From Streptomyces guryensis (lineage in GTDB: Bacteria > Actinomycetota > Actinomycetes > Streptomycetales > Streptomycetaceae), in the NCBI RefSeq assembly GCF_021261325.1, contig NZ_JAJSBI010000011.1, positions 1 through 64,000 on the forward strand: a DNA stretch of 64,000 nt. The letters run 5' to 3'. A program made the position numbers and the translations under genes. The notes beneath the pieces are model-generated. The model was not told where the DNA came from. It saw only the letters and a program-made list of their open reading frames with translations, and did not search any database. Shown here piece after piece: positions 8,710 through 17,726 of the stretch. Numbering within the stretch: the stretch's first letter is position 1; the number at the start of each line of letters is the position of its first letter.

Positions 8710-10344
8710 ATGCACACCTCCCGAAGACTCTCCGCCAGACTCACGGCCACGGCATCCGCCACCTGCCTGGCCGCCGCCGGACTCGCGCTCATCCCGGCGG
8801 CAGACGCCTCGGCCGCGGGCGCGCCGCAGGGCGGCCACGTCTACGCGCTGACGGCGGCCAACAGCGGCAAGAACGCCGCCGTGCTGTCGGACTCCCTGGC
8901 CAACGCAGCGGCGGTCGTGCAGAAGACCGCCTCCGGCGGCCCCGGCCAGCTGTGGGAGGCGGTCGACCACAGCGACGGCACCTTCTCACTGGTCAACATC
9001 AACAGCGGCAAGTGCATGGACGTCCAGAGCGGCTCCTCGGCTCCGGGAGCCGCGATCATCCAGTGGCCCTGCACCGGCGCCGGCAACCAGAGCTGGACTG
9101 TCAGCGGTTCGGCGATAGTCTCCGCCCACAGCGGCCTGTGCCTGGACGTCTCCGACGGCTCCACCGCGGAGGACCACGCGATCATCCAGTGGACCTGCAA
9201 GAACACGACCAACCAGCAGTGGAGCCTGACCGAGCGCCCGCGCTCGGCGAGTTGGGGCCCGGCCATGGCCAGCGGCGGCCAGAGCTTCAACGCGCAGACC
9301 ATCCGGATGGTCGTCCACAACAACACCTCCGGCGCGGGGCTGCGCATCCGGCTGTCCAATCTGCGCAGCACGACCGCCCTCCCGGTCGGGGCCGTCACGG
9401 TGGCCGTCCAGTCCAGCGGCGCCACCGCGGTCGCGGGCACCACGCACACCGTCACCTTCGGCCGGTCGGCCACGCCGACCATCCCCGCCGGGCAGGAACT
9501 GACCAGCGACGTCATACCGATGCCGGTCGCCGCGGAGCAGAACCTGCTGGTGAGCGTCTACCTCCCGGGCAACACCGGCGCCTCCACCTACCACTACGAC
9601 GCCCACCAGACCTCCTACCTGTCCGCCGCGGGCACCGGCAACCACGCCGCCGAGGAGGCCGCGACGAACTTCACCTCCACCACGAACCACTGGTTCTACG
9701 TCGCCGGACTCGACGTCGTGTCACCCACGGCCAAGGGAACCGTCGTGGCCATCGGCGACTCCATCACCGACGGCTCCCTCGCCACCGACAACGCCAACCA
9801 GCGCTGGCCCGACTACCTCGCCCGGCGTCTGCAGGCCGAGTCCGGCGGCCAGCGCCTCGGCGTGGCCGATGCGGGCATCGGCGGCAACCGGGTGGTCACC
9901 GACAGCCCGTCCGCGCAGCAGGGCATCGCGGCCGTCACCCGGTTCTCCCACGACGTCCTGACCCAGCCGGGCGTGAAGGACGTCATCCTGCTGGAGGGCA
10001 TCAACGACATCAACACCACCACCGTCACCGCCGACCAGATCATCGCCGGCTACCAGACCATGATCAACCAGGCACACACGGCCGGTGTCCGGATCCTCGG
10101 CGGGACCATCCTGCCGAACTCCACGGAGACCACCGCCAAGGCCGCCATCCGTGCCCAGGTCAACGACTGGATCCGCACCAGCGGCGCCTTCGACGCGGTC
10201 ATCGACTTCGACGCGGCGCTCCGGGACCCGGCCAACCCGGCGCAGCTGCTCCCCGCCTACGACGGCGGCGACCATCTGCACCCCAACAGCGCGGGCATGC
10301 AGGCCATGGCCAACACGGTGAACCTCGCGCTGCTCACCTCCTGA
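8710..10344 (+). CDS. secreted SGNH/GDSL esterase with N-terminal ricin B module
   Basis: 544 residues. Signal peptide with cleavage near ADASA-AG (about 36); ricin B module about 41-175 with QLW, NQSW and NQQW repeats; linker/beta region to about 340; SGNH hydrolase domain to the end. Block I is GDSITDG (349-355, Ser351), the Gly of block II lies in GGN (391-393), Asn432 is in GIND and Asp521/His524 are in DHLH. All four SGNH catalytic positions are present, so an extracellular esterase or deacetylase, perhaps on acylated polysaccharide, is likely. ATG 8710 gives the signal peptide directly. With the two preceding lectin-bearing glycosidases it forms a secreted glycan-degrading set. Confidence 0.88.
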   Translation: MHTSRRLSARLTATASATCLAAAGLALIPAADASAAGAPQGGHVYALTAANSGKNAAVLSDSLANAAAVVQKTASGGPGQLWEAVDHSDGTFSLVNINSGKCMDVQSGSSAPGAAIIQWPCTGAGNQSWTVSGSAIVSAHSGLCLDVSDGSTAEDHAIIQWTCKNTTNQQWSLTERPRSASWGPAMASGGQSFNAQTIRMVVHNNTSGAGLRIRLSNLRSTTALPVGAVTVAVQSSGATAVAGTTHTVTFGRSATPTIPAGQELTSDVIPMPVAAEQNLLVSVYLPGNTGASTYHYDAHQTSYLSAAGTGNHAAEEAATNFTSTTNHWFYVAGLDVVSPTAKGTVVAIGDSITDGSLATDNANQRWPDYLARRLQAESGGQRLGVADAGIGGNRVVTDSPSAQQGIAAVTRFSHDVLTQPGVKDVILLEGINDINTTTVTADQIIAGYQTMINQAHTAGVRILGGTILPNSTETTAKAAIRAQVNDWIRTSGAFDAVIDFDAALRDPANPAQLLPAYDGGDHLHPNSAGMQAMANTVNLALLTS

Positions 10345-10370
10345 GCGGTGCCCACCTCCCGGACGGCGTA

Positions 10371-10416
10371 GTTCCGTTCGGCGCCCCCTCTCCGCGTACG
10401 GGGCACCGGACGGAAC
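10371..10416 (+). terminator. hairpin after the SGNH esterase gene
   Basis: GTTCCGTTCGGCGCCCC (10371-10387) pairs with GGGGCACCGGACGGAAC (10400-10416) with two mismatches and a 12-nt loop, 26 bp after the stop. Confidence 0.65.
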
Positions 10417-10711
10417 GGCCCGTCATCCGTACGCCTGCGGGCAGCTACTGCCGCGGACGATCAGGTGGCGCAGGACGACCGAACGCATCCAGGAGCAACG
10501 GACGCCCGTGGATGTGGTCGAGCACATTGGTTTTGGGGTTTGCCGGTGGCGGGCGGCTGGGCCTGGTAGTTGTCGAGGGTGGCACGTGGTGATCTCTCGG
10601 ATGCCGAGTGAGCCGTGCGCATCGTGAAGTTGCAGGTCATGGGTCTGGGGTGCACAGGCGTCGGTGTGCTCGGGCCGGTCATGGGCGTATGACTCTCGCG
10701 AAGATCATCGG

Positions 10712-11163
10712 TCAGCGGGCGACTTCACGGTTCGTCAGGACCAGCAGGGCCCGTACCAGCGCGGTCGCGCATTTCGGGTCGGTGCGTACGTTGCCCAGGA
10801 CGCGCCAGTTCCTCTGGTGCGCGAAACCGTGCTCGACCGGGGCGCGCACCGCGGCCAGTGCCTTGTTGGACAGCTTCTGGCCATGATGAGGGGCCGGTTC
10901 CGGGCGGCCTTGCAGCCGGTGATCACCGCCAGGTCGGCGTCCGGGCCACTGTCGTCGAGCCCGACGAATCCCAGGTCGGCGATCGCGCCGAGCCCTGCAG
11001 CCCGCAACTTCTGCGTGAGCTTGTCGTGACGGCAGGCGGTGACCGCCGAGGTCCGCGCGGGTCTGACCGCGGAGACCGATACCAGCCGGCCCCGGTCGTC
11101 GGTCAGCGCGATCACGAGCAGGCCATGGCATTTGCTCTTGCCCGAGGGCGATCTCCGACACAA
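10712..11163 (-). pseudogene. DDE transposase 3' remnant, frameshifted
   Basis: The minus strand encodes a transposase C-terminus in two frames. From 11163 one frame gives DLGFVGLDDSGPDADLAVIT; after a shift near 10900 the other gives LAAVRAPVEHGFAH, NWRVLGNVRTDP and ALVRALLVLTNREVAR before a stop. The HGFAHxKNWRVLxKxRTD block is typical of DDE_Tnp_4-type IS5-family transposases. The N-terminal half is absent. Confidence 0.7.
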
Positions 11164-11672
11164 CCTGCTCGGCGACCACCATCCGCAACCGCCGCGACGA
11201 GTGGATCCGGCTCGGCGTCTTCGCCCGCCTCAAGCAAATCGAGCTTGAGTCCTACGACCGGATCGTCGAGCTCGTGCTCGACCAGATCGCCGTCGACGGC
11301 TCCATCACCAAGTCCCCCGGCGGCGGAGAGGCGGCCAGGCGTTCACCGGTCGATCGCGGCAAACAGGGCCCGAAACGCTCCGGCATGACAGACGGTTATG
11401 GGATCCCACTCGGCGGGGTCCTCGCAGGAGCGAACCGCCACGACTCCCCACTGCCGGCCCCCACCCTGGACCGGCTGGCGGACCTGGGACCGCTACCCGA
11501 GGACATACCGTGCACCTGGACGCCGGCTACGACTCGGACAAGACCCGCGCCGAACTCGCCGCGCGGGGCTTGCACGGCCACATCACGCACAAGGGCGAGA
11601 AGGCGCCAATCCAGGCGAGCCAGCGGTGGCACGTCGAACGCACCCACGCCTGGCAGAACGCCTTCCACCGGC
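11150..11672 (+). pseudogene. IS5-family transposase central/3' fragment (copy A)
   Basis: The frame at 11274 reads VDGSITKSPGGGEAARRSPV and GKQGPKRSGMTDGYGIPLGG (DDE domain with VDGS). After a shift near 11505 it continues LDAGYDSDKTRAELAARGLHG and KGEKAPIQASQRWHVERTHA. The second Asp (LDAGYD) and the Glu (VERT) of the DDE triad are visible. The N-terminus is missing and a frameshift splits the frame, so it is inactive. Confidence 0.72.
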
Positions 11673-11675
11673 TCG

Positions 11676-12005
11676 CCTCGACCACTACGCCGACCTCGCC
11701 AAGACGCTGGGCCCACTGCCCGAGCAACCAGCGCTGAGCCTGGATGCGGGCTACGACTACCGGCCGGTCTACGCCGATCTCTACACACGCGGCATCACCG
11801 CGAAGATTGCCAAACGAGGCCAACGCACCCCGATCCAAGCCGACGGACGGTGGGTCGTAGAGCGCACGAACTCGTGGATGAACAACTTCGGCAAGCTCCG
11901 TCGGTCACCGAACGTCGCCGCGTCTGCGTCGAGTTCTTCATCGCGCTCGCCGCAGCGATCACCACCATCCGTAGCCTCATCCGCCGGGCGTGGCCCCACC
12001 GCTGA
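11676..12005 (+). pseudogene. second, different IS5-family transposase tail (copy B)
   Basis: Directly behind copy A a second tail begins with LDHYADLAKTLGPLPEQPAL followed by LDAGYDYRPVYADLYTRG and VVERTNSWMNNFGKLRR, then after a shift near 11910 FFIALAAAITTIRSLIRRAW to a stop. It repeats the same DDE segment as copy A with clearly different sequence, so two related elements were fused within one domain. Copy B lacks its 5' half. Confidence 0.7.
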
Positions 12006-12116
12006 CCCAACCGCCCCCGAAGCCCCCGCATCCGGTGACCCAGGGCCTGTCTGGAGTCGTGATCAATGCGGTTCGGTCGCATGCGCCGGAGCACTCTGGG
12101 GTGGTAGAACGCTCTG

Positions 12117-12187
12117 GTGACGCGCGGCGGACTGAGCAGTGGCGATCGGGAATGTTCGAGCCGCTCCTGCCGACGAATGCGAAGTAG
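12117..12187 (+). pseudogene. IS5-type transposase N-terminal scrap
   Basis: GTG-ACG-CGC reads VTRGGLSSGDRE and, one frame over, MFEPLLPTNAK with a stop. This matches the VTRGDLTDxExxxxEPLLP opening of IS5-type transposases and the start of the remnant at 13415. The upstream bases (TAGAACG-n-TC-nn-GTGAC) are also shared with that copy. Confidence 0.5.
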
Positions 12188-12215
12188 GTCCTGCGCCAGA
12201 GCGAGGGGGCGTGCT

Positions 12216-13376
12216 GTGGCTGAGACCCGAGATGAGCAGCCTGTGCGAGCAGTCGAAGCCGAACGGCTCAGGCTACTGTTCCGGTTTTTCAGTGCGACAC
12301 AAGGTGCTGGCCGCTCCGCGGTGTACGAGACCCTCAGCGAAGGCGTCGCAAGTGACAACGGCCTCCTTGCTCTTCTTCTCGACGCCCCGGAGCAGCAGCG
12401 ACGGCCCAGCCTCCTGTTCGCCGCGGTGAACTCGCTTCTCGCCTCACGCCGAGGCTCGGACCTGGCTGCCTACTACCCGATCCACGGTGGGCACCGAGCG
12501 GTCGACGATCAGCTGGTGCCGGCGTTCTCCGCCTTCTGCGGCCAGCATCGCGACGACCTGACTCGCCTTCTGGCGCAGCGATCCACCCAGACCAACGAGA
12601 TCCGCCGATGCGTCGCCCTGCGCCTTGGGATCGACCACGTCCAGCGCCATTGGCCGGGTCCCGTTGCCCTGGTCGAAGTAGGCGCCAGCGCCGGACTCAA
12701 CCTGCTGTTCGACCGCTACGACTATCGCCTCGACGGCGAAGCATCTTCCGCAGCCGCCTCCTCGGCCGTGGTGTCCTGCGAAGTCCGGGGCTCGTCCGGC
12801 ACGAACATCCTCCGGACACCGCCGACGATCACCCGGCGACTCGGCATCGACCAACATCCGATCGACTTGTCCGATCCCGATGCCCGAGCCTGGCTGGAGG
12901 CGTTCATCTGGCCTGAGCAGGTCGAAGAACTCGCAACTTTGCGGGGTGCGATCGACCTCGCGGCTACTACTGCGGCGGCGAGTGTGGTGACGGGCGATGC
13001 GACCACGGACACCGCTCGAATGCTCAGCGAGCTGCCAGGCAGCGAGCCGGTAGTCGTGTTCACCGCTTCGCTGCTCAGCTACCTCACCGGCCAGGCTCGT
13101 AATGCCTTCGTCGCCCAGCTTCGAGAAGCCGCCCACCGACGCCCGGTGGCATGGGTCTTCGCAGAGGCCCCCGGCCTGCTGGCGACCACCGCACTCGACG
13201 TCCCTGCTCTGCGCGGCCCCCTCGCTCAGCGCAACTCCAGGTACCTGGTCGGAGCCAGCCTACGCAGGGCCGATCAACATCATGATCAGTTGCTCGGCCT
13301 GGCTGACCCGTACCTGCGCTGGTTCTCTCCAGCCCGTGATTCCACTGATGACTTCCAATGGATCCCGACGGACTGA
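12216..13376 (+). CDS. DUF2332 family protein
   Basis: 386 residues from GTG 12216, which has GAGGGGG 7 nt upstream. The longer in-frame start at 12117 belongs to a transposase scrap. Motifs visible: HGGHRAVDDQLVPAF, EVGASAGLNLLFDRYDY (an SAM-binding-like glycine loop) and VVVFTASLLSYL, all characteristic of DUF2332 proteins, which have an unproven methyltransferase-like fold. The frame is intact although flanked on both sides by same-oriented IS5 5' ends, and its codon use (more GAA, CGA, ACT) is less GC-biased than neighbours, suggesting transfer as cargo. Confidence 0.82.
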   Translation: MAETRDEQPVRAVEAERLRLLFRFFSATQGAGRSAVYETLSEGVASDNGLLALLLDAPEQQRRPSLLFAAVNSLLASRRGSDLAAYYPIHGGHRAVDDQLVPAFSAFCGQHRDDLTRLLAQRSTQTNEIRRCVALRLGIDHVQRHWPGPVALVEVGASAGLNLLFDRYDYRLDGEASSAAASSAVVSCEVRGSSGTNILRTPPTITRRLGIDQHPIDLSDPDARAWLEAFIWPEQVEELATLRGAIDLAATTAAASVVTGDATTDTARMLSELPGSEPVVVFTASLLSYLTGQARNAFVAQLREAAHRRPVAWVFAEAPGLLATTALDVPALRGPLAQRNSRYLVGASLRRADQHHDQLLGLADPYLRWFSPARDSTDDFQWIPTD

Positions 13377-13414
13377 CTATGAGGGCGGCCCGTTGAGCGC
13401 GATAGAACGGTCAC

Positions 13415-13830
13415 GTGACTCGTGGTGACCTGACTGATGGCGAGCGGGAGTTGGTCGAGCCGCACCTCCCGATGGGTGCGTTTGGTCGATCCCTGACCTG
13501 CGTAGAAACTTCAACGCGGTGATGTGGCGGTTTCGGACCGGCAGTCCCTGGCGGGACGTGCCGCAGAGCTATGGCTCCTGGTCAACAATCTACGACCGGT
13601 TCCGCATGTGGGCTCGCGGCGGGATCTTCCGGACCCTCATGGAAGCGATGATCGCCGAGGCGGCGGCCCGCGACGACGTCGATCTCAGCCTGGTCAGCGT
13701 GGACTCGACCGTTGCCCGCGCACATCACCACGCGGCGGGCATGGTCGTCGACCCGGAGCTCCTTCAGGACCTGGAGAAGGTAGCGGCGGAAGAAAAGGGG
13801 CTACATCAAAGGGGCAAAACGACCCCGTAG
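13415..13830 (+). pseudogene. IS5-type transposase N-terminal part, truncated
   Basis: Starts VTRGDLTDGERELVEPHLPM, shifts frame near 13480, and continues NAVMWRFRTGSPWRDVPQSY, GSWSTIYDRFRMWARGGIF and VSVDSTVARAHHHAAGM (first catalytic Asp). It stops after EEKGLHQRGKTTP where the DDE domain should continue. The 3' two thirds of the element are missing. Confidence 0.78.
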
Positions 13831-14183
13831 GCGAGGGGGCCGCGGTCAAGGAGGACCCCGAGCGCGAACAGCCGTGCGTCCCATCGTGCCGTCGGCCACG
13901 CGTGGGTGTCTCCTTCCCATGAGCCGGACAGCACGCCTGCTTCCAGGGTTCCCTGCGTCCCAGGGGCAATCTGCGGCGTCCGAGGGCCACGGGGTGCGGC
14001 CGGGTGCCGACGGTGGCGCGATGGAACGAGACGACGCCCGCCCCGGCTGGTCGGCCGGGGAGCTGGCACGCAGGACAGGTTCGTGAGGAGGCCCATGAGT
14101 GACGACGCCTTCTACCATCCGACGACACCGACAGGTCCATGCCTGGCGGGAGCACCTCGCGCCAGGAGTCCACGACGCGTTCG
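13831..14183. other. no intact gene
   Basis: Short frames only. A plus-strand frame at 14020-14085 ends GWSAGELARRTGS, which recalls the first helix of MerR-type regulators, and ATG 14096 (MSDDAFYHPTTPTG) has GAGGAGG upstream, but both end within a few codons. I regard them as debris. Confidence 0.35.
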
Positions 14184-14428
14184 AGGCTTTGCGAGGGCGG
14201 CCCGCGCCTGCTCGGGCATCTGGTCGGTGAGGGCCTGCTGGACGAGCTGTTCTGGACCGTTTCCCCGGTGCTGGCCGCCGTAACGCAAGCCCCCGCCCTG
14301 GCCTGGTCGACGGCCGGGAACTGCTGCCCGGCCAGCTGGTGCGGTCCGAGACGGTGAGCGTGCGGCGCCGGGCGTCGTACCTGTTCCTGCGTTACCGGTT
14401 CCCGCGCCACGGCCCTGAGCAGCCATGA
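14184..14428 (+). pseudogene. RibD C-terminal domain (pyrimidine reductase-like) remnant
   Basis: One frame reads LCEGGPRLLGHLVGEGLLDE and LFWTVSPVLA. After a shift near 14280 another reads PGLVDGRELLPGQLV and SVRRRASYLFLRYRFPRHG to a TGA at 14426. ExGPxLLGxLxxxGLxDELFLTxxPVLAG is the signature of RibD_C/dihydrofolate-reductase-like proteins. The first two thirds of the roughly 250-residue protein are absent. Confidence 0.7.
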
Positions 14429-14447
14429 CCTGGCAGCGGATCGTCGG

Positions 14448-15689
14448 TCAGGCAAGCTCCAGAGCGGAGTCGAGGGGCACGACGGGATCGGTGAGTCGGC
14501 CGACGTCGACCGGGCGGCTGGCGCGGACCAGTGCCTGAATCTGGTCGTTGACGTCCCAGATGTTGACGTTCATGCCTGCCAGCACCCTGCCGCCGGCCAG
14601 CCAGAAGGCGATGAACCGGCGCTCGGCGGCATCACCGCGGAAGACGACCTGGTCGTAGCCGCCCGGCTCCACGTATCCGGCGTACTCCATACCCAGGTCG
14701 TACTGGTCGGTGAAGAAGTAGGGCACCCGGTCGTAGACCGCATCCTGGCGATCGAGCATCGCCTTGGCCGCCGTGTGGGGCTGGTGCAGGGCGTTGGCCC
14801 AGTGCTCGACGCGGATGTGTTTGCCGAGCAGGGGGTGGAACGCGTTCGCGACGTCACCGGCGGCGTAGATGTCCGGGTGGGATGTGCGCAGGTGTTCGTC
14901 AACGCGAACACCGTCGTCGACCTCCAGGCCCGCCTGCTGGGCGAGCCCGGTGTTGGGGGTGATGCCGACGCCGACGATGACCACGTCGGCGTCGAGATGG
15001 GTACCGTCGGTCAGCCGTACCCCGTCCGCCGCGCCGCCACTGCCGGTGATCTCGGCGACCTGCGCGCCGCACCGTAGGTCCACTCCGTGGTCGCGATGCA
15101 GGTCCGCGAAGATCTGGGCCACCTCGCGGCCCAGCACGCGCAGCAGCGGCAGCTCGCCCCGCTCCACCACCGTGACCTCCAGACCGGCCGTGCGGGCGGC
15201 GGCCGCGGTCTCCAGGCCGATCCAGCCCCCGCCGATCACCACCGCCCGGGACGCCGACTGGAAGGCAGCCTTGATCCGATCACTGTCCGCCACCGTGCGT
15301 AGATACAGCACCCGCTCCAGGTCCGCGCCCGGTGCCGGCAGGCGGCGCGGGGAGGAGCCGGTGGCCAGCAGCAGCCTGCCGTAACCGACCCGGCTGCCGT
15401 CCGCGAGGGTCACCTCGTGCGCGGCCGGGTCGACGGCCGTTGCGGCGGTGCCCGGGCGCAGATCGACGTCGTGTTCGGCGTACCAGGTGGACGGGTGTAC
15501 GTAGATCTGCTCCCGCGGGTCCTTACCCATCAGGTAGCCCTTCGACAGCGGGGGCCGCTCATACGGCCGCTCACTCTCCTCGCCGATCAGGACCAGCGCC
15601 CCGTCGAAGCCCTCCTCACGGAGCGCCTGGGCTGCCTTGGCTCCGGCCAGACTCGCACCGACAATCACGCACGCGCTGTTGGTCGCCAT
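14448..15689 (-). CDS. FAD-dependent ferredoxin/rubredoxin-type reductase
   Basis: 413 residues, the usual length for class I aromatic-dioxygenase-type ferredoxin reductases. The N-terminal FAD loop is VIVGASLAGAKAAQALREEG (9-28), the NAD(P)H-binding loop GGGWIGLETA (153-162), and PDIYAAGDVAN marks the second FAD contact. A C-terminal reductase domain is present. It should pass electrons from NAD(P)H to a ferredoxin or rubredoxin, but no such partner lies beside it. Its start is 2 nt after the transaldolase stop, and its ribosome binding site (GGGAG) lies inside the end of the transaldolase gene, so the two are translated from one mRNA. Confidence 0.87.
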   Translation of the reverse strand: MATNSACVIVGASLAGAKAAQALREEGFDGALVLIGEESERPYERPPLSKGYLMGKDPREQIYVHPSTWYAEHDVDLRPGTAATAVDPAAHEVTLADGSRVGYGRLLLATGSSPRRLPAPGADLERVLYLRTVADSDRIKAAFQSASRAVVIGGGWIGLETAAAARTAGLEVTVVERGELPLLRVLGREVAQIFADLHRDHGVDLRCGAQVAEITGSGGAADGVRLTDGTHLDADVVIVGVGITPNTGLAQQAGLEVDDGVRVDEHLRTSHPDIYAAGDVANAFHPLLGKHIRVEHWANALHQPHTAAKAMLDRQDAVYDRVPYFFTDQYDLGMEYAGYVEPGGYDQVVFRGDAAERRFIAFWLAGGRVLAGMNVNIWDVNDQIQALVRASRPVDVGRLTDPVVPLDSALELA

Positions 15690-15691
15690 GG

Positions 15692-16813
15692 TCAGCTCCC
15701 TTCACGGGCGTCAGGACGGGTGCGAAGCCGGTCGGCGAGTTGCCCGGCGAGCTGCTCCCAGCTGGCGTCGAACTTCGCCACACCGTCGTCCTCGAGGGAC
15801 TGTACGAGGTCGTCGTAGTCCACACCGACCGCGTGCAGTTCGCCGAGCACCCGGCGCGCGTCGTCGTAGTGGGCGCGCACCGAGTCGGCGGGCACCTGTC
15901 CGTGGTCGGCGACCGCGCGCAAAGTGGCCTCCGGCATGGTGTTCACCACGTTCGGAGCCACCAGGTCGCTCACATAGCGCGTGTCCGGGTAGGCGGGGTC
16001 CTTGACGGAGGTGGAGGCCCACAGCAGCCGCTGCGGACGAGCCCCCGACTGTTGCAGGGACTTCCAGCGAGCAGAGGAGAGCACCCGCTCGTAGTGCCGG
16101 TAGGCGAGCCGGGCGTTGGCGATAGCCACCTGGCCGCGCAGGTCGGCCGCCTTCGCTGCGCCGGTCTTGTCCAGCCGGACGTCCGCCTCGGAGTCGACCC
16201 GGGAAACGAAGAAGGAGGCCACCGAGGCGATCTCGGACAGCTCCCGGCCCGCCGCACGGGCGCGTTCCATCCCGTCCAGGAACGCCTCCACCACCTCGTC
16301 GTAGCGGGCCAGGGAGAACAGCAGCGTGACGTTGATACTGATCCCCTCGGCCAGGCACTCGGCGATCGCCGCCAGACCCTGCCGGGCCGCCGGGATCTTC
16401 ACGAAAAGGTTGGGCCGGTCAACCAGCCACCACAGAGCCCGCGCCTCGGCGACCGTCGCCGACGTCTCGTGCGCAAGCCTGGGATCGACCTCGATCGAAA
16501 CCCGCCCGTCGACGCCGCCCGTCGCGTCGTAGACCGGTCGCAGCACATCGCACGCCCACCGCACATCGAACGTCGTCAGAGCCCGCAGCGCCTCACCCAC
16601 CCCGACGCCGCGGGCTGTCAGGTCACGGATCTGGCCGTCGTACGCCTTCCCGTGCGTGATCGCCTTGGCGAAGATTGTCGGATTGGTGGTCACCCCCACC
16701 ACCCGGTCCCGCGCGACCAGTTCGGCCAGGCTCCCGGAGATCAGCCGCTCCCGGCTCAGATCGTCCAGCCAGATGGACACTCCGGCATCGCTCAGTGCGT
16801 TCAACGGATTCAT
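15692..16813 (-). CDS. tal: transaldolase
   Basis: 373 residues from ATG 16813 ([20 protein letters not shown]), the standard transaldolase start; the open frame extends upstream without coding character. [13 protein letters not shown] (40-52) and FVKIPA with Schiff-base Lys139 identify the enzyme, which exchanges dihydroxyacetone units in the non-oxidative pentose phosphate pathway. Length fits the long actinobacterial type. It is transcribed first, followed by the FAD oxidoreductase, and downstream of the remains of a GAF-phosphatase gene. It does not sit in the usual tkt-tal-zwf cluster, so it is probably a secondary copy. Confidence 0.92.
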   Translation of the reverse strand: MNPLNALSDAGVSIWLDDLSRERLISGSLAELVARDRVVGVTTNPTIFAKAITHGKAYDGQIRDLTARGVGVGEALRALTTFDVRWACDVLRPVYDATGGVDGRVSIEVDPRLAHETSATVAEARALWWLVDRPNLFVKIPAARQGLAAIAECLAEGISINVTLLFSLARYDEVVEAFLDGMERARAAGRELSEIASVASFFVSRVDSEADVRLDKTGAAKAADLRGQVAIANARLAYRHYERVLSSARWKSLQQSGARPQRLLWASTSVKDPAYPDTRYVSDLVAPNVVNTMPEATLRAVADHGQVPADSVRAHYDDARRVLGELHAVGVDYDDLVQSLEDDGVAKFDASWEQLAGQLADRLRTRPDAREGS

Positions 16814-17018
16814 GACACCGCCGCTTCTCCCCGCCGCCGGCCGGAGAGCACAGTGCCGTTTCTTTCCTTGCCCTCCGCGGCCCGCGGCAGAGCTTGATGT
16901 CGTTCCATCGTCCGCCCGGGGCCCAGCGGCCCGCAAACCGCTCCCGGGGCGGCGCGGGCTCGCGGGTCCCTGTCCCTGGGTACAGTGCCGATACGCATGA
17001 TGTGCCGGTGGAATTCCA

Positions 17019-17507
17019 GATCTCCGCTGCCAGGGTGGGTGGCCGGGAGCGTTTGCCCCAGGTGTAGAGGTCGGTGAAGCGCCCGTTGGCGATCACGACG
17101 TAGGCCAGCACGTGGGCGGCTTCCCCGACCGCTGCCAGGACGTCCGGGTCGGGGGTGGCCGGCAGGAGCAGTTCCAGCAGCCCGATGGCGTCTCCGCGGT
17201 TGGTGACCGGCAAGATCACCCGCTGCCCCATGTCGGTCGCCTCCTGACACAGCCGCTGGGTCCGGATCACGACCTCGTAGACGCTGCCGTAGAGCGGGAT
17301 CCGCTGCACATCCGGCCCCTCCTGCGGTTCCCCGGCTGTGGACACCCGTGCCACTGCCTTCCCCGTCAGGTCGACGATGAGGAACGACACCTTCGTGGCG
17401 CCGAAGCGCCGCCGCAGCTCCTCTGCGAACACGTCGACGGCCTCCACCGGCGCCGCCGTCTCCGCAGCCGTCAGCAGCTCGGGATACCCGCTGCGCCCAC
17501 CACTCAC
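17019..17507 (-). pseudogene. GAF domain of an RsbU-type PP2C phosphatase, truncated
   Basis: From GTG 17507 (GGAAGGA upstream) the frame gives a GAF-like sensor domain (about 20-145), then [20 protein letters not shown], the conserved linker that in Streptomyces RsbU/SpoIIE-family phosphatases leads to QYQLLPP and the PP2C domain. Here it changes at residue 163 into [15 protein letters not shown] and runs out of frame over the transaldolase gene. The phosphatase domain is lost, so anti-anti-sigma dephosphorylation is no longer possible. If expressed, it would be an isolated GAF protein. Confidence 0.68.
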
Positions 17508-17585
17508 GACCGCGGTCCTTCCACCAGCCCCCGCTAACCAGCGCGGAAGCCGAAGTCGTGAGTGTCAACCGCGGCCCAGGGCGGG

Positions 17586-17632
17586 AGACGCCTCGGCCGC
17601 GGGCGCGCCGCAGGGCGGCGACGTCTACGCGC
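17586..17632 (+). repeat. 47-bp copy of the SGNH esterase signal-peptide region
   Basis: This segment matches 8802-8848 at 46 of 47 bases (single difference at 17620/8836). It encodes the GDASAAGAPQGG junction seen in the esterase (ADASAAGAPQGGHVYAL), then diverges on both sides. It is a scrap of a second ricin-lectin protein or a displaced duplicate. Confidence 0.7.
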
Positions 17633-17726
17633 CACGGGCAGTGCTTGCTTCGACTGCACCGCCGCGATCAAGCGGCGGCCTCGTTCGCTGACGGTCAGGA
17701 TTCGGCCCACGGCCGGTGTGCTCGAG
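17633..17726. other. debris downstream of the lectin scrap
   Basis: GATCAAGCGGCGGCCTCGTT and flanks show no coding signal. It separates the lectin scrap from the MerR-type gene. Confidence 0.3.

Noticed and set aside
10345-10700. Minus-strand frame 10461-10682 as a small gene
   Set aside because: No start site, no domain and composition like flanking debris; likely part of the decayed IS region.
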